Shown piece by piece: positions 1 through 6,032 of a DNA stretch of 9,411 nucleotides. Position 1 is the stretch's first letter; each line of letters opens with the position of its first letter. The translations under genes were made by a program, and so were the position numbers. Source of the stretch: an uncultured Eubacterium sp. (lineage in GTDB: Bacteria > Bacillota > Clostridia > Lachnospirales > Lachnospiraceae). Under the pieces are notes generated by a model. The model had not been told where the DNA came from. It saw only the letters and a list, made by a program, of their open reading frames with translations, and made no database searches. Where the stretch lies: NCBI GenBank assembly GCA_934317205.1, contig CAKREL010000085.1, positions 1 through 9,411 on the forward strand. Reading direction: 5' to 3'.

Positions 1-340
1 CACGTTCGACAGCAATAGATGCTAATTTTTTCAGAAGTGCCTTGCCATATCCCTTTCCACGGTATTCTTGCTTTACAAATAAATCTTCCAAATAAAGACC
101 TGCACGACCCAGAAAAGTAGAAAAATTATGAAAAAACAGTGCAAAACCAACTTCTTTTTCATCTTCCATGGCGAAAATAACCTCAGCTTTCTGTTTGTCA
201 AAAATCCACGTTTCAAGGATAGATTCATCAGCAATTACTTCATCCGACATATTTTCATAATCTGCAAGCTCTTTCACAAATTGAAGAATCAGTCCAGTGT
301 CTTTTCTTTCTGCGGTTCGAAATGTTACTTTGTTTCCCAT
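1..340 (-). CDS. GNAT-family N-acetyltransferase (3' end beyond window)
   Basis: The minus strand encodes 113 codons of a GNAT acetyltransferase, which would move an acetyl group from acetyl-CoA to an amine. The start ATG (340-338) follows a purine-rich GGGGG ribosome site at 350-354. The N-terminus (VTFRTAERKD, then ELADYE) has the usual beta1-alpha1 pattern. GLYLEDLFV (residues 81-89) is the beta4 strand, followed by the acetyl-CoA pyrophosphate-binding motif A, R-G-K-G-Y-G-K at 94-100. The ELADYEN...LYLEDLFV layout resembles the diamine/spermidine acetyltransferase-like branch, but the substrate cannot be told. The family is about 160 residues, so about 50 C-terminal residues, including the usual Asn/Tyr region, lie to the left of the window. 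Nothing suggests damage. It has its own promoter and leader hairpin (annotated separately). Confidence 0.9.
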   Translation of the reverse strand, partial: MGNKVTFRTAERKDTGLILQFVKELADYENMSDEVIADESILETWIFDKQKAEVIFAMEDEKEVGFALFFHNFSTFLGRAGLYLEDLFVKQEYRGKGYGKALLKKLASIAVER

Positions 341-362
341 AAAAATATACCCCCTTAGTATC

Positions 363-379
363 TGGTAGAAAAACTACCA
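363..379 (-). repeat. Short leader hairpin of the GNAT gene
   Basis: TGGTAG and CTACCA form a perfect 6-bp inverted repeat around a 5-nt A (plus) or T (minus) loop. It falls at the very start of the predicted GNAT transcript, about 10 nt upstream of the GGGGG ribosome site. It is too weak and wrongly placed to be a terminator. It could stabilise the 5' end of the mRNA or be a protein-binding half of an operator. The structure is seen; the role is inferred. Confidence 0.5.
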
Positions 380-391
380 TCTGTTTTAACT

Positions 392-420
392 ATCATATCA
401 TACGTCACGTATATTGTCGC
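392..420 (-). promoter_or_regulatory. Promoter of the GNAT gene
   Basis: Reading the minus strand: -35 GCGACA (420-415, 4/6 to consensus), a 17-bp spacer, then -10 TATGAT (397-392, 5/6). This puts the transcription start near 385, about 45 nt before the ATG. The spacer holds a perfect palindrome (400-412), so initiation is a plausible target of a repressor or activator. Confidence 0.55.
400..412. promoter_or_regulatory. 13-bp perfect palindrome (candidate operator) in the GNAT promoter spacer
   Basis: ATACGT-C-ACGTAT is a perfect inverted repeat with a single central base, lying wholly between the -35 and -10 elements. A dimeric regulator bound there would occlude RNA polymerase or reshape the spacer. 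No regulator gene is in the window, so the binding protein is unknown. The palindrome is seen; operator function is inference. Confidence 0.45.
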
Positions 421-514
421 CCTATTTTTTGTGCAGTCGAGAATACTTTCACTTCTATAAGGGTAAAGCACAATGATTCTGAAAGGAAGATGTTATTCGA
501 ATTAAACTTCCTGA

Positions 515-739
515 TTACAGTGGCATAGGTGTTCCTGCAAGTCGCAAGATAAAAATAACTGCTATAATAAAAGCAGCAATAGCAATATAGATAGCCATAT
601 GTAAATTATAGCGTTTTTTGAGTAATTTAAAAATCAAAGCAGCACAGCATTCAAATATAGCAAGAAACAAAAGAATAATACCAATTGATTGCCATAACCA
701 CATAAGTTCATATATCCATCTCATTTTATAACCATCCAT
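515..739 (-). CDS. Small two-helix membrane protein of unknown function
   Basis: This encodes a 74-residue very hydrophobic protein that I do not recognise. Residues about 16-39 (IGIILLFLAIFECCAALIF) and 47-68 (LHMAIYIAIAAFIIAVIFIL) look like membrane helices. They are separated by a basic loop (KLLKKRYN), which by the positive-inside rule would be cytoplasmic. Met1 (739) has no convincing ribosome site. Met6 (724) is preceded by GGATGG and may be the real start, giving 69 residues. A good promoter lies upstream on the same strand (805-833). The predicted transcript carries a strong AGGAG about 35 nt before the ATG with no ATG/GTG/TTG at usable spacing, which is odd. The gene is divergent from the ABC exporter genes, so a link to them is possible but unsupported. 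No intrinsic terminator is visible between it and the GNAT gene. Confidence 0.6.
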   Translation of the reverse strand: MDGYKMRWIYELMWLWQSIGIILLFLAIFECCAALIFKLLKKRYNLHMAIYIAIAAFIIAVIFILRLAGTPMPL

Positions 740-804
740 TTTGCGTTTGACTATTGTATATGAAAGTATCGCTCCTAGTTTTTAAATGGAAACTCTCTTC
801 ATAA

Positions 805-833
805 ATTATAGCATAGGGAGGATGAGCATACAA
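805..833 (-). promoter_or_regulatory. Promoter of the small membrane protein gene
   Basis: On the minus strand: -35 TTGTAT (833-828), a 17-bp spacer, then a perfect -10 TATAAT (810-805) preceded by TGC, an extended -10. Predicted start near 798. It lies back to back with the ABC operon promoter at 876-884, so the two could share a regulator. Confidence 0.65.
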
Positions 834-875
834 CAGAATTGGGAGTAATTAATAGTGTATCTTCTACTTGGTATA

Positions 876-884
876 TGGTAAAAT
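876..884 (+). promoter_or_regulatory. Extended -10 promoter of the ABC exporter operon
   Basis: TGG followed by TAAAAT (879-884, 5/6 to consensus) makes an extended -10 element. The matching -35 position (about 856-861) is poor, as is usual for extended -10 promoters. The transcription start would be near 890, which argues against the ATG at 891 being the start of the first ABC gene and favours 927. Confidence 0.45.
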
Positions 885-926
885 ATTTTTATGTGGTTAG
901 AAACAATTATGGGGAAAAGCGAAACT

Positions 927-2681
927 ATGAAAAAACAGATTAAAGATATTCTGGGTATGCTATGGAAATATAACCGAATCTGGGGCGGCATAAAATTACT
1001 AAATGCCGTCTTATTAGCTGTACTTGTGCCAATCAATACGATACTTTTCCAGAGAATCATAGATAATAGTTTGAATCTGTTGCGGCAGAGACAATTTACG
1101 ACTGGAATATATTTAGATTTTGTAATGTTTGTTGCCGCATTGTTTTTGGATGTGATTTTGACAAGTTTTGATAATTATATAGAAATTCGATTTGATATGA
1201 GGCTGACAGATGGCCTGGAGCGAGATATCATACAAAAATATAAAAATCTGGATTACAGATGTTACGAAAAAAGTACAACCTATAATATCATCTCAAGAAT
1301 TTCAGAAAATCCTGGAGAAAAGGTAAAAATTATTTATTGGAAGACAGTTGAAATCGTAAAAATAGTAGTTTCGTTAGTTGGTTTATTATTGGTTTTCCGG
1401 CAGGCATCGAATCTGCTGATTGTTATATTTGTAGTGTTTTTGATTCCAATGCTATATGAAAATTATAAAGCAGGAAGTTTATGGTTTGAACTGTACGAAC
1501 GTCAGACAATGGATGAACGAAAAGTTGCTTATTATGAGCGACTCCTTACAAGCAAAATAAGTCTCATAGAATTAATTATTTATCAGGCAACTGATTATAT
1601 TAAATCTCTATGGGAAAAACAAAGTAATAAAATGTTGAAAGAAAAAGATGCAACATTAAAGAAGGTTGAAAAAGCTTTGTTAAAAAAGAGCCTGTTTGCT
1701 GCTTTGTGGTATATAGGTTGCACAGGAATATTGATTCACAGTGTAATGACAGGGCATATTTCTGTAGGATTGTTTATTGCATTGTTCAATACAACATTAA
1801 GCATTGTTGATACCATCACCAATCTGCTGGAAACATTTGGTGATTTTTCAAAAGAGATCAAAGAGGTATCTTACATAAGTTCCTTCTTTGAATTAAAAAA
1901 TACGGAACCAAGAATGGGACATATTGAAGCTCCGATTCATTTTATTCGGTTTGAAGATGTCTGTTTTTCCTATCCAAATTCAGAGAAAGAAGTTTTGCAT
2001 GATGCGAATTTTGAAATTGATCTGTCGCAAAGCACCGCAATCGTAGGTGAAAACGGTTCTGGAAAAACAACGATTATTAAATTGTTATGTGGATTTTATC
2101 GACCGACAAAAGGACGTATCCTGATAGACGATCATGATTTAAACGAATTGAGCAGTCAGGAAATTGGCAAATTAATAAAAGTTGTATTTCAAGATTTTTA
2201 TCAGTATGAATTGACAATTCGGGAGAATATAGCATTTGGAAATTTATGTGAACTGAAAGATGATGATAAATTAGAGGAAGCGCTGGAATTGGTGAATCTA
2301 AAGGCTGTTAAAAATATAGGTTTGGACAAGCCTTTGGGTAAACTGGAAAAAGGCGGTATTGATCTGTCAAAAGGTCAGTGGCAAAGATTAGCAGTCAGCA
2401 GACTTTTTCTGACAGATAGAACATATACGATTCTGGATGAGCCAACTGCTTCTATGGATCCTGTTTCAGAATACAAAATGTATCAGTTGTTCTATTCGCT
2501 CATGAAGTCCAGAGGTAGTTTAATGATTTCACATCGTCTGATCAGTGCTAAGATGGCAGATCATATTCTGGTATTGAAACATGGAAATATTATAGAACAG
2601 GGAAATCATGATGATTTGATGAAACGTCAGGGAGAATATTATACATTATTCTGTAAACAAGCAGAGTGGTATACAGCATAG
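927..2681 (+). CDS. ABC exporter half-transporter (permease-ATPase), first of a pair
   Basis: This 584-residue protein fuses an N-terminal six-helix exporter membrane domain (about 1-320, type IV/ABCB fold) to a C-terminal ATPase domain. Visible ATPase motifs are Walker A GENGSGKT (374-381), Q-loop Gln422 in VFQDFYQYELTIREN, signature LSKGQ (480-484, variant of LSGGQ), Walker B with Asp504 and catalytic Glu505 (ILDEPTASMD), and switch His536. It would use ATP to pump a substrate out across the membrane. No C39 peptidase domain is present, so it would not cleave a leader peptide itself. I chose ATG 927 because it begins the typical MKKQ...LLWKY-like N-terminus, has GGGGA 11 nt upstream, and the predicted transcript starts near 890. 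ATGs at 891 and 909 are in frame but poorly supported. The next gene is a paralog 113 nt downstream; together they probably form a heterodimer. The substrate is unknown: peptide, lipid and drug are all possible. Confidence 0.93.
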   Translation: MKKQIKDILGMLWKYNRIWGGIKLLNAVLLAVLVPINTILFQRIIDNSLNLLRQRQFTTGIYLDFVMFVAALFLDVILTSFDNYIEIRFDMRLTDGLERDIIQKYKNLDYRCYEKSTTYNIISRISENPGEKVKIIYWKTVEIVKIVVSLVGLLLVFRQASNLLIVIFVVFLIPMLYENYKAGSLWFELYERQTMDERKVAYYERLLTSKISLIELIIYQATDYIKSLWEKQSNKMLKEKDATLKKVEKALLKKSLFAALWYIGCTGILIHSVMTGHISVGLFIALFNTTLSIVDTITNLLETFGDFSKEIKEVSYISSFFELKNTEPRMGHIEAPIHFIRFEDVCFSYPNSEKEVLHDANFEIDLSQSTAIVGENGSGKTTIIKLLCGFYRPTKGRILIDDHDLNELSSQEIGKLIKVVFQDFYQYELTIRENIAFGNLCELKDDDKLEEALELVNLKAVKNIGLDKPLGKLEKGGIDLSKGQWQRLAVSRLFLTDRTYTILDEPTASMDPVSEYKMYQLFYSLMKSRGSLMISHRLISAKMADHILVLKHGNIIEQGNHDDLMKRQGEYYTLFCKQAEWYTA

Positions 2682-2794
2682 TGTGGAGATTGTGATTCTG
2701 AAATAAATTATTGCAATTTGCGTTGAACAAAAATTACGTATCAGATTTTCCACATGCGTTATGTTTGAAGTATACATATATGGGGGATAGAAAA

Positions 2795-4537
2795 ATGAGG
2801 AAATTGTTATTTCGCTCATTAAAAGATATACGCAGGATTGTACCACAGCCACTTATTACGCAGATTATCTGTATGATGTTGCAATCGGTTCTGATAGCTG
2901 TCAATACGTGGCTGCTATCCGTATTTTTAAATCATGTGTATATGAAAGATTTGAAAACAAGTATGGTATCTTTAGGTGTCATATGGAGTGTATTTGTTGC
3001 GTCAGAGGTGGCAAACAGTGTATTTTATGCCTGTATGGTAAAAATTGATTCCAGGATTGGAATGAAGCTTGGAATAGAACTGGGTGAAAAAAGCGGACGT
3101 TTGTCCTTAATTCAGTATGAAGATGCAGAAATTAATAATCGACTGAAACGGGCGAAGGACTGCATTGAACAAAGCAGATTTTCCGATTTAAGCTTGTCGA
3201 TATTCAATATTCTGGCAGAGATTTTGAAAGTAGGAAGTACGTTATTTATATTAGTCAGATTCAGTCCACTTCTGGCGTTGGTATCATTGCTGAGTGTGAT
3301 CCCGTACTTTATCGTTCGATTGATCCGCGGAAAGGAATTTTATGAATTAAAAAAGTATCAGGCAGCAGGTGAACGAAGACGAAACTATCTGTACCATTTA
3401 TTTGGAGATAAAAGAGTGGTAAAGGAACTTCGCATCTTTGGAATTGAATCTTATATTGAAGAAAAATTATACCAAACCAGAGATGAAATGAATCAGGAAT
3501 TATGGGATTTTAAGAAACGGGATATTTGCAGCTTTTCATTATGTGAGATTTTATGCAAATGCGGTTATATGCTTAGTATCATCATTGCAATTTTACTTTT
3601 GTTGAATCATAAGTTAGATTTTGGTATGCTGGCTGCTTCTCTTATGGCATTCTCATCTTTTCAGTTGGCAGCAAAGTATTTTCTGATCAGTCTTGGGCGA
3701 CTTCCGGAATGTGCGGCATTTGTAAGAGATTATTATGACTTTATTGATATTGATGAAGATGTGCGTGGAACGGAAAAATTTGATTCCAATTTTGATAAGA
3801 TAAATGTTAAAAATATATGTTTTTCTTATCCGAACACAGATTACCTGGCAATTTCCAATATCTCACTTGATATAAAAAAGAATGAATCTATTGCTATAGT
3901 AGGAAATAATGGAAGCGGTAAAACGACGCTGGTAAAACTACTGACCGGTTTATATAAAGCACAAAAGGGCGAGATATTATATGGCGTACAAAATATCAAC
4001 AATTTTGAACCGGTAGGATTTTATCGAAATGTCTCTATTGTAAGTCAGGATTTTGTGAAATATGAAATGACGTTGAGAGAAAATATCGCTATCAGCGACT
4101 GGAAACATTTGAATGATACCGATAAAATACAGGAACTTTTAAAACAGATGAATTTACCGGAGTTTTCAAGCAAGGAAGCGCTCGACATGTTATTGGGCAG
4201 TGAGTTTGATGGTAGAGAACTTTCTATCGGTCAATGGCAAAAACTTGCAATTGCACGCGGTATGTTCAAAAACAGCAGTATGATTGTTCTGGATGAGCCA
4301 ACTGCTGCCTTAGATCCAATTATGGAAACAACGATATTGAAGATGTTTTTGAAGATTGCAAAGGAAAAAACAGCTATTATTGTTTCACATAGAATTGGAA
4401 TTTGTCGGGAAGTTGACAAGATCATTGTGATGAAAAATGGAAAAGTTGTGGAGATTGGCAATCACAATGAATTACTGGCAAAGAAAGGTGAATACTATCA
4501 ACTTTATAAGATGCAGCAAAAATGGTATGTAGAATAG
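2795..4537 (+). CDS. ABC exporter half-transporter (permease-ATPase), second of a pair
   Basis: This 580-residue paralog of the preceding gene has the same layout: a membrane domain to about residue 320, then an ATPase with Walker A GNNGSGKT (370-377), Q-loop Gln418 (SQDFVKYEMTLREN), signature LSIGQ (476-480), Walker B Asp500 and catalytic Glu501 (VLDEPTAALD), and switch His532. Both proteins keep the catalytic Glu and His, so neither ATP site of a heterodimer looks dead, unlike exporters with one degenerate site. Both end in a similar tail (GEYYxLx...WY). The start at 2795 is supported by GGGGGA with a 7-nt spacer; the frame stays open upstream to 2711 but that extension has no membrane-domain character. 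A 113-nt gap, without a clear terminator, separates it from the first ABC gene, so the two are probably co-transcribed. The substrate is unknown. Confidence 0.93.
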   Translation: MRKLLFRSLKDIRRIVPQPLITQIICMMLQSVLIAVNTWLLSVFLNHVYMKDLKTSMVSLGVIWSVFVASEVANSVFYACMVKIDSRIGMKLGIELGEKSGRLSLIQYEDAEINNRLKRAKDCIEQSRFSDLSLSIFNILAEILKVGSTLFILVRFSPLLALVSLLSVIPYFIVRLIRGKEFYELKKYQAAGERRRNYLYHLFGDKRVVKELRIFGIESYIEEKLYQTRDEMNQELWDFKKRDICSFSLCEILCKCGYMLSIIIAILLLLNHKLDFGMLAASLMAFSSFQLAAKYFLISLGRLPECAAFVRDYYDFIDIDEDVRGTEKFDSNFDKINVKNICFSYPNTDYLAISNISLDIKKNESIAIVGNNGSGKTTLVKLLTGLYKAQKGEILYGVQNINNFEPVGFYRNVSIVSQDFVKYEMTLRENIAISDWKHLNDTDKIQELLKQMNLPEFSSKEALDMLLGSEFDGRELSIGQWQKLAIARGMFKNSSMIVLDEPTAALDPIMETTILKMFLKIAKEKTAIIVSHRIGICREVDKIIVMKNGKVVEIGNHNELLAKKGEYYQLYKMQQKWYVE

Positions 4538-4545
4538 AGCATATT

Positions 4546-4614
4546 ATGGTAAGTAAAGTGAAAAATGATACACTAAAAGTTAAATGGCGGAAATATATAA
4601 AAACACATAACTGA
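4546..4614 (+). CDS. Possible 22-aa basic peptide (tentative)
   Basis: An ATG nine bases after the second ABC gene opens a 22-codon frame, MVSKVKNDTLKVKWRKYIKTHN, ending in TGA. It is rich in Lys/Arg (net charge about +6) and could be partly amphipathic. The ribosome site is weak (AGAG about 9 nt upstream). In AT-rich DNA such a frame can arise by chance. It is listed because secreted small peptides often sit beside orphan ABC exporters. No leader or Gly-Gly cleavage site is visible. Low confidence. Confidence 0.15.
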   Translation: MVSKVKNDTLKVKWRKYIKTHN

Positions 4615-4633
4615 GTAATGAATGGAGATAAAA

Positions 4634-4918
4634 ATGTCAGAAAAACGAACAGATGAATTATATCGTGTCTTACAGGGAAAAGGCTATCCAGATGATTTTT
4701 GTAGAGAAATTGCATACAAACAGATGAATACAGATTACACAGCGACGCGAATGCTTGGGTATTTGTATCGTATTTCAGAACCGCGACCAGAGGATGTGGT
4801 AGATGAAATGCTGGCTATATTGAGTGATCGAAATGCAATCATTCAGAAAAAAGAGATGGAGCATGCTCAGGCCACAATGAATCGTGTATACAGAGATGGA
4901 CTGGATAACTTAGACTAG
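4634..4918 (+). CDS. 94-aa helical protein of unknown function
   Basis: This encodes a 94-residue, soluble, almost entirely helical protein that I cannot assign to a characterised family. It starts MSEKRTDELYRVLQGKGYP, has a middle segment with conserved-looking polar and aromatic positions (NTDYTATRMLGYLYR), an acidic helix (EDVVDEMLAILSDR), and a charged C-terminal helix rich in Glu, Lys and Gln. There is no signal peptide, membrane segment or Cys/His metal motif. The start at 4634 has GGAG with 6-nt spacing; the in-frame ATG at 4622 overlaps that ribosome site and is unlikely. It lies about 100 nt after the ABC pair with no clear terminator between, so it may be read from the ABC transcript. 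It is followed by a 13-bp inverted repeat and the deformylase-like gene. Protein length and codon use look like a real gene. Confidence 0.75.
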   Translation: MSEKRTDELYRVLQGKGYPDDFCREIAYKQMNTDYTATRMLGYLYRISEPRPEDVVDEMLAILSDRNAIIQKKEMEHAQATMNRVYRDGLDNLD

Positions 4919-4934
4919 ACAGCAAAGTTGTGGG

Positions 4935-4975
4935 ATACTACAATACAAAATAATATCGAAAATGTATTGTAGTAT
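4935..4975. repeat. 13-bp perfect inverted repeat between the 94-aa gene and the deformylase-like gene
   Basis: ATACTACAATACA (4935-4947) and TGTATTGTAGTAT (4963-4975) are perfect inverted copies around a 15-nt AT-rich loop. As RNA this is a long but AU-rich stem without a proper U-tract (TTTACT follows), so it is a poor intrinsic terminator. The right arm overlaps the predicted -35 (TTGTAG, 4967-4972) of the deformylase-like gene, so an operator is equally possible. The repeat is certain; the function is inferred. Confidence 0.7.
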
Positions 4976-5003
4976 TTACTAAAAACTTGGTATAGTATAC
5001 TAT
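4967..5003 (+). promoter_or_regulatory. Promoter of the deformylase-like gene with overlapping palindrome
   Basis: An extended -10, TGG followed by TATAGT (4988-4996, hexamer 5/6), has a weak -35 TTGTAG at 4967-4972 with an 18-bp spacer. A perfect 12-bp palindrome, ATAGTATACTAT (4992-5003), covers the end of the -10 and the predicted start point near 5003. Together with the 13-bp inverted repeat over the -35, this looks like a regulated promoter. Confidence 0.5.
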
Positions 5004-5054
5004 TTTAGAAGCTTGTCAAACAGTCAAAAAATAACAGAAAGAGAGCAAAGAATT

Positions 5055-5465
5055 ATGGTACAACAAATTATGCATGATCCGTTGTTTTTAGCACAGAAAT
5101 CAGCACCGGCAACCAAGGCAGATTTGCAGGTTGGAAAAGACCTGCAGGATACATTGAAGGCACATCGGGAAGGCTGCGTTGGAATGGCAGCAAATATGAT
5201 TGGAGTAAAGAAGAATATCATTATTGTCAATATGGGATTTTTTGATGTGGTTATGTTTAACCCGGTCATTGTTTCAAAATGCGGAGCTTATGAAACGGAG
5301 GAAGGTTGTTTATCGTTAAGCGGTATTCGTAAAACAACAAGATATGAAAATATTGAAGTAGAATATCAGGATTTTTCATGGAAAAAACAGCGTCAGAAAT
5401 TATCTGGATGGACGGCACAGATCGTGCAGCATGAAGTGGATCACTGCAATGGAATTTTGATATAA
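5055..5465 (+). CDS. Compact peptide deformylase-like protein
   Basis: Peptide deformylases are metal (Fe/Zn) hydrolases that remove the formyl group from the first Met of new proteins. Motif II is EEGCLSL (Cys85 a metal ligand) and motif III is QHEVDH (His126 and His130 metal ligands, Glu127 catalytic). Motif I reads GCVGMAANMIG (40-50), where the usual GxGxAAxQ has Met48 in place of the Gln that stabilises the transition state. The protein is 136 residues and ends almost directly after motif III, so it lacks the C-terminal helix of housekeeping enzymes (about 150-190 aa). The start at 5055 (MVQQIMHDPLF) is the start I recall as normal for this short group, with GAGAG upstream. The frame also opens at a TTG at 5013, but without a good ribosome site. 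It is probably an accessory paralog rather than the essential copy, and activity is uncertain. It converges on the YolD-like gene with only 21 bp between stops. Confidence 0.85.
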   Translation: MVQQIMHDPLFLAQKSAPATKADLQVGKDLQDTLKAHREGCVGMAANMIGVKKNIIIVNMGFFDVVMFNPVIVSKCGAYETEEGCLSLSGIRKTTRYENIEVEYQDFSWKKQRQKLSGWTAQIVQHEVDHCNGILI

Positions 5466-5486
5466 ATATCACAGGTTTGGTAAGCT

Positions 5487-5924
5487 TTATGAGTAATCCA
5501 CTCCGAACATTCTTCCCTGAATATCACTTATCTGTTCCACTTCGATAATCGTATTATCTTCCATGATGAGAGCACGGGCATAGGTATCAATTTTTCTGAC
5601 TACTCCGGTGCATGTGACATATGAGCCGCCTGACTTTTTCAGGTCCGGAACAAAATAGGTTATTGTCACCGCCTGCTTGGTTCCAAGTGTCTCCGCTATC
5701 AGATTCAGCTTTTCGTTTAGTTCAGCAATCGTATCTTCACTCAACTGATGCTTTTCATCCGTCCGTCTGGCGGTTTCTGCGATAGCGGCTTCGTGTCCGG
5801 TAAGTGCTGCGAACGGTGAAAACTGTGCTGCGCGGTTATACATCGGCATTCGCGGATGTGTTTTTGAAGTCGGGTGAGGCAGATTGATGATGTCATCATA
5901 CCGATGTGTTTCCTTATTGTACAT
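5487..5924 (-). CDS. YolD-like protein, partner of the Y-family polymerase
   Basis: This 145-residue protein matches the YolD-like family, small proteins usually encoded beside Y-family polymerases on phages, plasmids and integrative elements. The hallmark is RAAQFSPFAALTG at residues 31-43, followed by a charged helical region (HEAAIAETARRTDEKHQLSEDTIAELNEKLNLI) and a beta-rich C-terminal half (TITYFVPDLKKSGGSYVTCTGVVRKID...IIEVEQISDIQG). Biochemical function is unknown; a role in regulating or assisting the translesion polymerase is the common inference. The ATG at 5924 has AAAGGA 9 nt upstream. It follows the polymerase gene by 108 nt on the same strand, probably in the same SOS-controlled transcript. 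No terminator is visible after it. Confidence 0.88.
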   Translation of the reverse strand: MYNKETHRYDDIINLPHPTSKTHPRMPMYNRAAQFSPFAALTGHEAAIAETARRTDEKHQLSEDTIAELNEKLNLIAETLGTKQAVTITYFVPDLKKSGGSYVTCTGVVRKIDTYARALIMEDNTIIEVEQISDIQGRMFGVDYS

Positions 5925-6032
5925 GAGAATGTTTCCTTTCTTGCTAGTGAGATAGCAGAGGTTGTCAACATGTGGCAGCAGTCAATGACTTCGAGGCTAT
6001 ATGCCGTATTCGTATCCAACCGCATCTTTTCG

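Noticed and set aside
128..358. Plus-strand open frame of 76 codons
   Set aside because: It lies opposite the GNAT gene, shows a low-complexity Phe/Ser/His composition typical of an antisense frame, and has no ribosome site.
821..849. Eight-codon frame after GGGAGG upstream of the ABC operon
   Set aside because: The ribosome site abuts the ATG and the frame lies upstream of the predicted promoter, so it is probably not transcribed in this direction.
891..926. Upstream ATGs (891, 909) as start of the first ABC protein
   Set aside because: The predicted transcript begins near 890 and neither ATG has a ribosome site. The MKKQ start at 927 fits the family better.
2682..2754. TGTGGA...TCCACA inverted pair between the two ABC genes
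   Set aside because: Only 6 bp with a loop of about 60 nt, which is expected by chance.
2711..2794. N-terminal extension of the second ABC protein
   Set aside because: ATG 2795 has an excellent GGGGGA site at 7 nt. The 28 extra residues are not family-like.
4935..4975. Classical intrinsic terminator after the 94-aa gene
   Set aside because: The stem is AU-rich with a 15-nt loop and no U-tract. It is kept as an inverted repeat of uncertain role.
5013..5054. TTG start for the deformylase-like protein
   Set aside because: It has no good ribosome site, lies only about 10 bp after the predicted transcription start, and short homologs begin at the MVxQIM position as far as I recall.
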